DNA of 64,000 bases from Gari tellinella (lineage: Eukaryota > Mollusca > Bivalvia > Cardiida > Psammobiidae): NCBI GenBank assembly GCA_922989275.2, contig OV277864.1:20471550-20535549 (forward strand), in the 5' to 3' direction. The position numbers and the translations under genes were made by a program. Below the pieces are notes generated by a model. The model ran no database searches, was not told the DNA's origin, and saw only the letters and a list, made by a program, of their open reading frames with translations. This document shows positions 51,001 through 60,723 of this stretch, piece by piece (positions within the stretch are counted from its first letter, which is position 1; every line of letters starts with the position of its first letter).

Positions 51001-52768
51001 CAAAATCGAAATAAATGAATTTAGGTATATACTTCTCCTTACATTCTTTCGCCCTTAAATAACATAAATGATCATCCGTAACAAATTTCTCACAAGTAGC
51101 ACAAAAATATTCTCCACACTGATGGTCTTCTATCTTTCGTCTGTCTGTTCTGACAACTGCGTAACACGTGGGGCACTTCCACCACTTATCGCACTGGGAG
51201 GGTCCGCTGGGTTGTCCCTTCTTTTTTCCTTTTTTGTGTAGGGGAACTTTCTTGTGTTCCTGGAAACACTCGTCCGATCGACATGTCATGTTACAGTCAT
51301 TGCATATAATGGTAGAGTCAGTCTGGGGACAGTGATCCCTCTTGCACACGATACACTTCTCTTCGCATTGATGTACTTCTCGGTTGTTGTAATGTTTCAG
51401 GCAAGTCTCGCAAAAATATCTGGCGCTGAAGAAGCCCGTGACACTCGTAATCGCGTGAAAGTGGTCGTCGTCCACCAAGTACAAGTAAATACATGGACGC
51501 TGGTCTGAACTGGGACTAGTAATAAATTTATTTCCCAGTCGAGCACTCACCACCATCACGCGAACACCCAAGAGCTCTTCAAACGCCTCTACATCATTGA
51601 GACTCGCCGCTCTGTCTTGGGGAATGCCCGCCATTTGACACAGGGTCGCCGCCAACTGTCCTTGTTGTTTCAAGTTTTTTCTACACAGGTCCTCATAATA
51701 GCTTTTGGAGACTTTCTGGTGTTCCAAAACCAACTCTAAGTTACTTTTCCCCTGCCTGTGTTTCGTCGCATCCTTCCATTCCTCTTGGGTACACCGTTTC
51801 AACTTGGCCCAACTTACGCCAATGGCCCTGGCCATACACAAATTGTCCTCATTCTCTATGGTGACTATCGATTTTTTCAAGTCCAATGAATTTTTCGGTC
51901 CTTTAATACGGGTGATACGTCGTCTTGCTCCACCTTTGGGTAAGTCGATGGTGCCAATAGTTACACTAAAACTGTCATTAATGGAAAGTTCTTGGTTACT
52001 GTTGAGCACCTTCTCTAGGGTCTCCATGACCTTGTTCGCATTCAAGTCATCCCAGGCCTGAAGGGGAACAACAGCGGGGTCGTGTAAGCCTTCGTGGTGA
52101 ATCACGACTCGACCTAAATCGTTTCCCGCTAGGTTGCCTCTGGCCTCATTCATGACGTCTTGAAACATGTGGTGGAGGCCCTCCCTCACATCTCTGAGTT
52201 GTTGACCGTGGTACTGTTCATCTACTTTGACCTGAAACGTCCGGTCCACGGCCGCATTCTTCGCATAAGTTCTCTCCGACTTTTTTCTCATTGTGTAGTT
52301 CAGACGATGTGAGTGTCCCGATCGTGGTTCTTTAACTCTACTGTCTCGTCTATGTGATGGTCCTGCCTGCGGTTCGTCCCCACTACCCTTTTGAACAATG
52401 GGACTTGGTGGGTTCCATTCGCCATCCTCTACACAGATATGAGCCAAAGCCTCCATTTCATAGTCAAAGAGTAAGGCTTTCACAGCTCCCTCGATCTCTT
52501 CTTGCTCTTTTACATAGTCGAGAGCCAACTCCATATCTTCCTCGCTTAAAGCCACTGGAATCTCAAGTGGTCCCCCCAGTGTTTCCAGCACACCGTCCAA
52601 CTGATCTTCAACCGTATCGTTGTCATATGCGGGATGTCTTAACTGGAACAGTCGAAACCGTACAGCTGGAGATTCCTGGATCCCCATAGTGACTGCAAAA
52701 TTTATCAGTTCATCCGCATTGGTGTAAGAGTTGACCATGATCTCGAAACTTTTCGCAATTATGTCCAT
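48086..52768 (-). CDS. pPolB: Protein-primed family B DNA polymerase with accessory N-terminal domains
   Basis: 1,560 residues, uninterrupted. The proofreading exonuclease has YFDFE (Asp588, Glu590), AHNMKGYDGYF (Asn726, Asp731) and YCRSDV (Asp857). The polymerase has motif A DFTSLYP (Asp1138), motif B KLCLNSFWG (Lys1325-Gly1333), motif C YYDTDS (Asp1425, Asp1427) and GPKNYAYK (1466-1473). Additional parts: DNLCMARAIG (308-317) with HFHAI (436-440); a cysteine-rich region (about 453-575) and another between exo I and II (599-692); and, before motif A, a restriction-endonuclease-like block with Asp1016, Glu1027 and HGCPVC (1034-1039). It copies the element from a protein primer at the TIRs. 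N-terminal residues 1-300 are mostly helical-looking with no recognised domain. A TATATAAGAAG box is 44-54 bases upstream. Confidence 0.96.
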   Translation of the reverse strand: MDIIAKSFEIMVNSYTNADELINFAVTMGIQESPAVRFRLFQLRHPAYDNDTVEDQLDGVLETLGGPLEIPVALSEEDMELALDYVKEQEEIEGAVKALLFDYEMEALAHICVEDGEWNPPSPIVQKGSGDEPQAGPSHRRDSRVKEPRSGHSHRLNYTMRKKSERTYAKNAAVDRTFQVKVDEQYHGQQLRDVREGLHHMFQDVMNEARGNLAGNDLGRVVIHHEGLHDPAVVPLQAWDDLNANKVMETLEKVLNSNQELSINDSFSVTIGTIDLPKGGARRRITRIKGPKNSLDLKKSIVTIENEDNLCMARAIGVSWAKLKRCTQEEWKDATKHRQGKSNLELVLEHQKVSKSYYEDLCRKNLKQQGQLAATLCQMAGIPQDRAASLNDVEAFEELLGVRVMVVSARLGNKFITSPSSDQRPCIYLYLVDDDHFHAITSVTGFFSARYFCETCLKHYNNREVHQCEEKCIVCKRDHCPQTDSTIICNDCNMTCRSDECFQEHKKVPLHKKGKKKGQPSGPSQCDKWWKCPTCYAVVRTDRRKIEDHQCGEYFCATCEKFVTDDHLCYLRAKECKEKYIPKFIYFDFECSQDELTVCQEGYNPRRKHHCKDCQSSQVCTSCSKCQNCNTSWCGKATHRPNFVVAHTVCPECIDKELTPRSKCKGCGTRCEACDKTDLYDNEDAGPCPGTCGLRETIFQGEDTAEQFGKWLFSDQHEYFKVVAHNMKGYDGYFLLEYLIDQSMRPDKILYSGSKIMYMGVERDLHIKVIDSLNCLPMKLAALPKAFDLDELKKGWFPHYFNTKENQKYVGPYPDPKFYGHDFMGEKEREELLAWLNERKNDAFDFRKEMEEYCRSDVNILRQACLKFRDLLMRATGEEREGVNEQGKREKTWVGAVDPFDSVTIASVCMNVFRTKFLDETWRVQVNGIDEWIPARLRDGTLYVWMQGKWVNGVTVTKKEFVSTLIAKLPPGGYNDQYSKVSIQWLEWMASVDQVHIQHALNEGEKTIPGTRYKLDGYCAETHTAYEYHGCVFHGCPVCFPDSRENTYHPLTHQSLNELFALTMKKKAHLQSLGMKYVCIWDHDFKNDINQNLDLKTFIHTLDLTDRLNPRESFFGGRTNASQLYYITKEQEQIKYVDFTSLYPWVNKYCRYPVGHPTIITKDFGDIKDYFGIAKVKILPPRGLYHPVLPYRSNGKLKFPLCRTCADTENKETCSCSDEERVLTGTWCIPEIHTALRLGYQIQHLYEVYHWEETTQYDTNTREGGLFAQYINTFLKFKQEASGPPDWIKTAHDKYTYIQEYAQKEGVSLDPENIVKNQGLRALAKLCLNSFWGKFGQRLNMRQTEILHESQANLFFQLFSDPTKQPLNFHILSNDMIQMEWIYKRDCQPEDNKTNIYLATFTTCWARLKLYSVLEQLDRRVLYYDTDSVIYVSRPGEVDPPLGDYLGELTDELDSGEHIVEFVSGGPKNYAYKTNKNKETCKVRGFTLNYKNSQLINFDSVREIVTDPDSRPNITITNPSKICRDKGKRKLYTREEKKSYQMVYTKRRRLDNFDTVPYGF

Positions 52769-52811
52769 GTTGTCGGTTCTGAAATGAGAATGAAAAAGAC
52801 CTGTAATACGT

Positions 52812-52822
52812 CTTCTTATATA
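52812..52822 (-). promoter_or_regulatory. TATATAAGAAG box of pPolB
   Basis: TATA-like element 44-54 bases before the polymerase ATG. It differs from the TTATAAGAGG form at the 3' side, so early and late genes may be distinguished; that is speculation. Confidence 0.55.
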
Positions 52823-53310
52823 CTTCCACTGAATTTCATTCTCAATATTGGCGTTTGATTGGTCTTCTAAAAATAGATCTTACATCATTTCTAAGAATAA
52901 CCACACTGAGTGCCCTTTTAGATGACATACTTTCTAAAAATAATCACATCGAGTGCCTTCTAACATTGTCTAAGAATTGGACACAAGGACAGTCTCATTG
53001 GAAAGCACAGTGTACAAGAGGAAACAAGGTATAATTTATGTTTTTTATTTAATCTATGATGAGATCAGAGGTCAAGGGCATACAGAGTTATATTAAGTAG
53101 GAGACGCTTTACCACTGAAAATGATACGGACACAACGCATTTGGTTTGTTTACAGGTTGTAGTGTAGAAGATAGAGCCTAATTAGCTTTTATTTTTCTCT
53201 TATGAAGGTCAGAGATCAAGGTCAAGGTCAGTGTCATGCATAGTTATGTTTAGCATGGAACCCTCAACCAAAAAGGTATCGATACAGTAAATATGGTCTC
53301 TCTAGCAGAA
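52823..53310. other. Polinton upstream region of pPolB, no gene
   Basis: A short inexact direct repeat (CTAAAAATA.ATC, near 52868 and 52932) is present. No protein frame. Confidence 0.5.
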
Positions 53311-54230
53311 GTCTATTTTTGTTGTTTTATAATGAATTATCGAGTATTAATTACTGTATCTGGTATCAATTCAGAGTAAAACAAGTTCAATAGAACGATT
53401 TCTGGATTTAAAATGATGAAATTGTGAATTTTACACATCATTAGAAAAAATTGATGTTTCTCCTAGAAAACTTTCCTAATAGTTTTTTAACGAGCTTTAC
53501 AGGTGAATGTCTATTTTTGTTGTTTTATAATGAATTATCGAGTATTAATTAATGTATTTGGTATCAATTCAGAGTAAAACTAGTTCAATAGAGCGATTTC
53601 TGGATTTAAAATGATGAAATTGTGATGTTTACACGTTATTAGAAAAAATTGATGTTTCTGCTAGAAAACTTTCCTAATAGTTTTTTAACGAGCTTTACAG
53701 GTGAATGTCTATTTTTGTTGTTTTATAATGAATTATCGAGTATTAATTAATGTATTTGGTATCAATTCAGAATAAAACTAGTTCAATAGAGCGATTTCTG
53801 GATTTAAAATGATGAAATTGTGATGTTTACACGTTATTAGAAAAAATTGATATTTCTGCTAGAAAACTTTCCTAATAGTTTTTTAACGAGCTTTACAGGT
53901 GAATGTCTATTTTTGTTGTTTTATAATGAATTATCGAGTATTAATTAATGTATTTGGTATCAATTCAGAGTAAAACAAGTTCAATAGAACGATTTCTGGA
54001 TTTAAAATGATGAAATTGTGATATTTAGACGTTATTAGAAAAAATTGATATTTCTCCTAGAAAATAATTCTTAATAGCTTTTTAACGAGCTTTACAGGTG
54101 AATGTCTATTTTTGTTGTTTTGTAATGAATTATCGAGTATTAATCAATGTATTTGGTATCAATTCAGAGTAAAACCAGTTCAATAGAACGATTTCTGGAT
54201 TTAAAATGATAAAATTCGAACATTTTGTGC
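53311..54230. repeat. 198-bp tandem array inside the Polinton, about 4.6 copies
   Basis: GTCTATTTTTGTTGTTTTAT starts at 53311, 53509, 53707, 53905 and 54104 (spacing 198, 198, 198, 199). Units are nearly identical and A+T rich (ATGAATTATCGAGTATTAAT). No frame is shared by all units. Confidence 0.95.
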
Positions 54231-54599
54231 ATTTTATGCCAATACTGTACAATGGGGATTGCTGATGAGTTAATGACTTTTCAATCTGTGACTTCTGACC
54301 GTGCGAGCGAGATCGCCATAGTTACTGTTTTTTTTATGGCTAAACCTTTAACATGCTAAGTAAACTGTGGTCTGCAGCATGTTGTTATTTGCATTTTATG
54401 ATCAAATATCCATTATTCATCTGTATGTTTAATATCAATGTGTACTACCACTAGATTGTTACATGTCTAAAGTCAAGCATATCAAATGATCAACTTAATA
54501 AAAAGGATAATGTACACATTGTGTGACAAAACATGGGGGGAGTTCAGTTAAAAACTTTGTACTTTAGCCCCCTAATATATGGGAACTCTCACAGCTCAC

Positions 54600-55415
54600 A
54601 AAGAAAGAGGGTTTTTCGCGGTAGGTTACAGCAAAACGGTTTGAATTTTTTCAGTCAAGGCTCATTCGATCTGCTTTACTTGCAACCTGCTTTTAAGTCG
54701 TCATCAGTCTTCAAAACAAGAAAACATGCTATGGGGTAAAGGGTTAAGGAAATGTATTAATACTCTACCTGTGCTTAACCCTGCTTTAAGTATTCATCTG
54801 CCTTCAAAGCTAGAAACATACTATGGGGTAGTTTTAAAAAAACGTGTGTTGCACGGACTGTGTCAGCAGGATAAAGGTTGCATCAAAACGGCTACAATGT
54901 GTCAGTCAAAGCGCCTTCTGCTTTACTTTCAGCCTGCTTTAAGTAGTCATCTGTCTTCAAAGCTAGAAACGTACTATGGGGTAGTTTAAAACACGTGTGT
55001 TGCACGGACTGTATCAGCAGGATAAAGGTTACAGCAAAACGCTCAGAATGTGTCGATCCATGGGCATTATTCTGCTTTACTTTCAGCCTGCTTTAAGTAG
55101 TCATCTGCCTTCAAAGCTAGAAACGTGCTATGGGGTAGTATTAAAAAAAAACGTGTGTTGCACGTACTGTGTCAGCAGGATAAAGGTTACAGCAAAACGC
55201 TCAGAATGTATCGGTCAAGGCGCATTCTGCTTTACTTTCAGCCTGCTTTAAGTAATCATCTGTCTTCAAAGCTAGAAACGTGCTATGGGGTAGTTTTAAA
55301 ACACGTGTGTAGCACGGACCGTGTCAGCAGGATAAAGGTTGCATCAAAACGGCTACAATGTGTCAGTCCAAGCGCATTCTGCTTTACTTTCAGCCTGCTT
55401 TAAGTGGTCATAGAT
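54600..55415. repeat. ~154-bp tandem array inside the Polinton, about five copies
   Basis: AGCCTGCTTTAAGTAGTCAT recurs at about 54779 (diverged), 54931, 55085, 55240 and 55392. Each unit contains GCATTCTGCTTTACTTTCAG, which is one arm of the M4 core-2 hairpin, plus CAAAGCTAGAAACGTGCTAT and CAGCAGGATAAAGGTT. Only one arm is present, so units cannot fold into the M4 hairpin. Confidence 0.9.
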
Positions 55416-56442
55416 ATGGGGTAAAGGGTTAAGGAAATGTATAAATACACTACCTGTGTTTAACGTCAATTACAGTTTTGTTAAAAATCTACAGCAAAAC
55501 ATTGAGATGTGTGTATAATGCTACAGAGAGAGAGGGGGACCCTAATGAGATAATGAGTTCCCCAGGCTCCCTGAGAAACTAAATGGTCCCTAACGACCTG
55601 TTAGAAGTGAAAACAGATGTCTGCCTCATGCTTACTGTGTAGTTAAAGTCTAAAACCGTGAAATTTTACATGTACAGTAATTCCTCTCTTTTTCAGGTTT
55701 ATTATGAAACTCAGATAACCATTTATAATAATAAAAGAAACACTTTAACTTTTTCGAACTGTTACTTGAATGAAAAAAGACCGCTTCCTACGCTCTCTTA
55801 AGCAGACGATGCTGGAAAAAGTTTAATCGATAAAATAGTCAGCGGTATAAGGGTTAAGAGGGGTTAAAGCAGACGAAGTCTTCCGTAAAACTATGACCGT
55901 AGAGTCTTGATTTAAATACTGTTTTTCATTAACTGTTTCATTTGTAAACACTTACCTTCAGCGTATTCTACTGTGTTGTTTTTCGGTGTTTTCCATTCAA
56001 CGACTGGACATCGTATGAGAGTGGAGAGAATTCCCATGTCTATTTATAACGTCGATTATAGGCCCTTCACGCATGCGCCCGGTAAAAGGTGTCTGAACAA
56101 GTCTGGTCAGGACAAGCAATTCACTCGGGGTGAACATGCTGTAACATGCTGTCTGCTTTGGTAGGTCTTATCCGTGGACATCGCATGCGCGCTGTAAAAC
56201 GTGTCTGGACAAGTCTTGCTAATTAACGGGTTAGGGCAGGCTATTTACTGGGGGTAAAACCAAATATGCTGTAAGATGATGTCTGCTTGATTAAAAGACT
56301 ATCCGTGAACAACGGTATGAGGACTTTGTACAGAAAAAATGGACCTATAAAACCATACCCTCTAAAAGCTAAGCAATACCCTTTGAAAACATCTACTTAG
56401 CACCTATCCCCCTTAGCCGTCTTTCGTCGTCTGCACTGACAT
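55416..56442. other. Polinton right non-coding segment
   Basis: No gene seen. Scattered repeats such as GACATCG(T/C)ATG with ACAAGTCT.G (about 56006-56220) suggest an older diverged duplication. Confidence 0.5.
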
Positions 56443-57095
56443 CGTTTATTTTAAGGTATGACACGATATCTATTTTTATCCAGCCCTGTGAACTAGGCAT
56501 GTTCTCACGGGACCTGACTGCTATACATTCAGTTCTCACGGTACTGTGTCTCTGAATTGCCTTCATTTCCGGCAGTAAATGGCTTTTTAATGTGTTGTTG
56601 ATTACGCTTGACTGCCATTTGCTCTCCCTGGTCGGGGGTTAATGCCCTAGGCCTTTTCTCGGCTGATGCAATACTTGTAACACCGGCCAGCTAAATATAG
56701 CGATGCTGTCATTTTAAACATTGCGCCCTCTACCCGCGCATGAAGGAGAAACATCTCAGTCATTTGAACTGAAAACATCGATGTGAACACACGTTATATG
56801 CAACACCTCTAAGATTCCCCTCTGATAGGGAAGAACCTGAGGCTCAATGTCCGTGACTATCTTAACAGATCGTAAACAGGTCAGTTCTGTATACCGTGTA
56901 GACCCAGATTCGTGAAAACTCAAGAATTCAACATGGCCGCTTTTTTTACCCGTTCAAACCCAAATCGAATATGGCTGCCCCACAAGACCTTCACCCTGGG
57001 CTAAATATAGACTCACGTGCTTTTTCTATTTTTAGAAAGTAGGTCATCCAAAATGGCGTCGATTTATTTACACGTAAAGAGGCCCTAATACTACT
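56443..57095. repeat. Polinton right terminal inverted repeat (653 bp)
   Basis: Ends GGCCCTAATACTACT. Same length as the left repeat with no visible indel, implying recent insertion or ongoing end homogenisation. Confidence 0.95.
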
Positions 57096-57101
57096 AATAC
57101 T
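57096..57101. repeat. Polinton target-site duplication, right (AATACT)
   Basis: Perfect copy of the hexamer at 40735-40740. Confidence 0.95.
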
Positions 57102-58880
57102 TAAGGCCGATTTTATCAATGCTTATTGAAAATCAATGTTAACCTTGGTCAGAGGATTTTTGAATGATTTTCCTGTTATAAACATATTGATAATGGTAAA
57201 ATGTACTGTAACACATTGAGATCACAGCGACACGTGACCTCTCTATCATATTTCAGACACCCTCTTATTTTACCTTGAAGATGACATGTGACTTAAGGTA
57301 CAGCAATAAAAATTGTTCTAAGGATATTTTCTATACGACATCAGATAGGGGAAATCAAAATATGTGTTTGAAGATATGTTCAAATAGAACTGTATCGCGT
57401 ACAATTTATAGGTCACTGTAACCTTGGCCTTTTTTTTTATATTAATTGTAACAAAGATGGTCAGGAATATAGGTCCTATACCACATATTCTAGGCTACCT
57501 GCTTTCAGTGTACGAGCACACCTTGGCATGGAGCTGTGTATCTTGCATTTTTAAGGTTACTATGACTATGACGATCTAAATGAGATAATATATATAAACA
57601 AACTCTCTAACAGATATGTTTTTTAGCATCACGGGAATCGCTAAAGATACAGGTTATTATGTACATCAGCTTATTATATAATAAGTTATTGTTTAAAGTG
57701 TTTTTTAAAAAAATGCTAATCTTTTTAAAAACTGAAATCATTTGCGCGTTTATACGTCTAAATATGCTAGGGATTCAAAACCGCCGGGGCATATGCACGT
57801 GCAAGTGAAAGAGTTAAAATGCATTGCGGGCCCCTGATTTAGACCCTAGTATGTCTTATCGGTCATCATACAATTTCGAAATGAACTCTTTTTTTCGGCC
57901 TTCAAGCAAAATAAACGACAGAATATTATCGGCAAATACCATGGTAAATGTTTCGAAAAAATCAGTTCATTTCTTATATTAACAATAAATTTGCTGTAAT
58001 ATCTAATATTAAATTAATATTTTGTAAGTACGCATGTATGTTTAATTCATATTAGTGGTTGACAACACGAATAACGTGTACCCTATAAGGAACAGCCATG
58101 ACCGAATTACTGAAGCTGTGTACATTCGAAACCAAACAAAATAAGTTCAATTGTTTACATTCTTAGAAAAACAATTTGACAGTTTGGCGCGAAAATGCCG
58201 ATTCGACGTCATTTGGAAGTGACGTCATTTTTTTAGTAGGATAAATATATCGATTATAATTGTCATAAAGAAATGCAGACAGGTGTTATTTATAAGGTAT
58301 ATCAGTTGTCTTTTAATAAAGAAGAATTTTAGTCGGGAATCATGGTTTCCGCTAATAGGAAGGCATATATTGGTTAAGAACAATTTTCTGAAAAATCCGC
58401 CAAATATATGCTGTTACAGTTCAAAAGATTAATTCGCGAATGAAAAATGCATATGCCCCGCCTCCTCTTCGAAACTTATCCACAAGTCCCGCCCTCTCGA
58501 AAAAATGAGTTTTCACGAATTGAACGGCATTTTTTTCAATGGATTTGAATAGGGCAATTGTAAATATTAGCAAATGTGCCAAATGCTAATAACTTTGACT
58601 ATCTTTAACATATGTCATTGACCTGATTCTGTAATGAAATGCTACAGTCTGGTGGGCGTAATTCACAAATACATTGCTATAAAAACACCGCACAGAAAAC
58701 AATTATATCTCCGTTTCATGGCATTATACATGTAGGTTATTTAATTTTACAACACAAGTATATCCGTGAACCTGAAAATCAAAACAGTTTCGGTATGATC
58801 AGATACCGTGTTACTCTGCAAAGTGTTTTCTTAAAAACGTCTGCAATTGACAGTAGTTTTATTTAATGCAAGTACGTTCG
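57102..58880. other. No gene recognised
   Basis: Flanking host DNA. A purine/pyrimidine-mixed A+T-rich stretch without splice-bounded frames, hairpin families or tandem repeats that I could identify. Confidence 0.5.
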
Positions 58881-59150
58881 CTGTGAAATATAACCTATTG
58901 TCTATTGCGGTTGAATTTTGTAGTTGTTTTTCTCAAAGTCATGCATGTATATTGGACATTTTGACAGAAAAATACACAATGACGAGTTACAAACAGCTTT
59001 AATCCAGATTAGACACCGCGTTACGCGTCGTCTGATCTAGATCCAAGCTGTTTCCAAATATAAGAAATGTCCCTCCTTCTAACAATTCCATCCGAACAAC
59101 GCACACAATATTTGTCCCCTATTGGATGTTGTAGAGAGGTTTTACTGTAG
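58881..59150. repeat. Degenerate M5-like element with core-1 hairpin
   Basis: The core at 58990-59052 reads CAGCTTTAATCCAGATTAGA with a mirrored GTCTGATCTAGATCCAAGCT. The right part AACGCACACAATATTTGTCC resembles M5. It ends with an M3-like GAGAGGTTTTACTG, so it may be chimeric. Confidence 0.6.
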
Positions 59151-59163
59151 AGTATTGGAGATA

Positions 59164-59409
59164 CCATGGAGAAAACGTTATTCTTTCCCGTTTAAACGCA
59201 AACGTACGCAAACGCAAAACACTAAAACGTTGAAAGGACAACTTTTGAACAATTCTGTTAATTCATGTTTATCTTGGTGGCAAACAGTTTAGAGCCTGAT
59301 CAGACGCCGGGTTACCCGGCGTCTGATCTGGCTCCAAACTGTTTGCAATAGAACTAATAGTTTTAGTGTAAACGTGTTTATTGGGAAAAGAATAACGTTG
59401 TCTTCACTG
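59164..59409 (-). mobile_element. M1 hairpin MITE
   Basis: 246 bp; the left end has a base change (CATGGAGAAAACG) and the right reads GTTGTCTTCACTG. The core is intact. Confidence 0.88.
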
Positions 59410-60477
59410 TACGTACGTAATTAACCCATTCAGTCACGTGTCACTAAAGTCGGCTTTGCAAAAATAGTAGATTCAGACGAGACGCGTCAAATGTATGGCA
59501 TCAAATCAGGGTTCAAAATAGTTTACACTCGTGTAGAATTTTCGTCAGCCATACTGCCTTAAATTCAAATTCGGAACGATATTACAGACAACAAAATCGA
59601 AGCAAACGACGAGGAAAATATTGATGTGTCCATGTACCTAACAGAAAGGATAAATCTATTACATATAAACGATATATCAATGATCCGAGCGTATGTTCAA
59701 TACCGCCTAAAACGCGTTTGCAAACAGTTTGTATCCTGACCAGACACCGCGTAACGCGGCGTCTGATCAGGATCCAAACTATTTGACTCTCGTATCGATA
59801 TGTTGTAAGTACTACTACATTGAATCTTTCTTTGACACGGTATTGCAAACAATAAAATTGAAGCAGACGACAATGAAACGATGAAGGGGTAAAATCTCAC
59901 GATAAATTTGACAAAGAAAGGGTTACATATATGAAGACAAATTGTTTAAAGCGCAATAGTTTTTAAAAGGACAATTTGTTTAGCAGTAGTTTACCTATTT
60001 ACTGCAATGTTACGTGTTACGCGGCGTCTGATGAATACCAAAATTGTTTGCAAATAACTATTGTAATCGGGTGTGGCTTTAAAAGCGTTGACCGTTATAT
60101 GCTAACTATCAACGTTACCATCATCGGTTAATGTATGTCGAACTACTATGATAACACAAATAACTTGTTTACGCATTGTCATTACAGCACCAGGTATAAT
60201 GTATAAATAAGGTGATAGCAGGGTGACATGACATAGATACATGTGACTGTATGGTACCATGGTAACATATCTAAACAGTGTCGACACCACACCTACATCA
60301 CGTGACCGCGTCATGTGTATACAAAACCAAAACTGTACGCTTTTAGCACCACAATAATTAAAGCTTTGACCTATGATACTTTCACTTGACTATTCTAGTT
60401 TCAATTTAAGTCTAGTCCATTTTCTTTACTTTATATGGGGTAATTCAAATGTACTTCAAGGCAGCAAACAATACATA
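59410..60477. other. M2-like remnants, no gene
   Basis: TTAACCC at 59421 and AGCAGACGACAATG near 59860 are M2 features; a core-1 hairpin with GATCAGGATCCAAACTATTTG mirror is at 59718-59786, and a lone right arm is at 60018-60050. 60100-60477 shows nothing further. Confidence 0.55.
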
Positions 60478-60723
60478 CAGTGGAGAATGTGTTATTCTTT
60501 CCCAATAAACGCGTTTACGCTAAAACTATTTTTTCCATTGCAAACCGTTTGGAGCCAGATCAGACGCCGGGTAACCCGGCGTCTGATCAGGCTCCAAACT
60601 TTTTGCCACCAAGATAAACATGAAATATCAGAATTGTCCAAAAGTTGTTCTTTTCTACGTTTTAGCGCTATGCGTTTGCGTACGTTTGCGTTTAAACGGG
60701 AAATAATAACACATTCTCCACTG
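60478..60723 (+). mobile_element. M1 hairpin MITE, matched GTG ends
   Basis: 246 bp, TA-flanked; termini AGAATGTGTTATT and AATAACACATTCT are exact mirrors. Close in sequence to the copy at 12243 in opposite orientation. Confidence 0.92.

Larger units (their letters stand above)
40741..57095 (-). mobile_element. Complete Polinton/Maverick (adintovirus-like endogenous virus), 16,355 bp
   Basis: Terminal inverted repeats of 653 bp start AGTAGTATTAGGGCC and are bounded by a 6-bp duplication, the Polinton hallmark. Eleven intact genes on the minus strand cover replication (pPolB), integration (chromodomain integrase), packaging (A32-type ATPase), capsid (double-jelly-roll-like and minor proteins) and maturation (adenain-type protease). 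This set is that of self-synthesising, virus-like Polintons. The first 3.6 kb inside the right end are gene-free and hold two tandem arrays. No stop or frameshift was found in any main gene. Confidence 0.96.

Noticed and set aside
54533..55403. Chain of plus-strand frames in the right arm of the Polinton
   Set aside because: Similar peptides arise only because the 154-bp units repeat; no domain and no consistent start.
55973..56164. 63-codon frame near the right TIR
   Set aside because: No recognisable domain, no promoter box, and it crosses degenerate repeated sequence.
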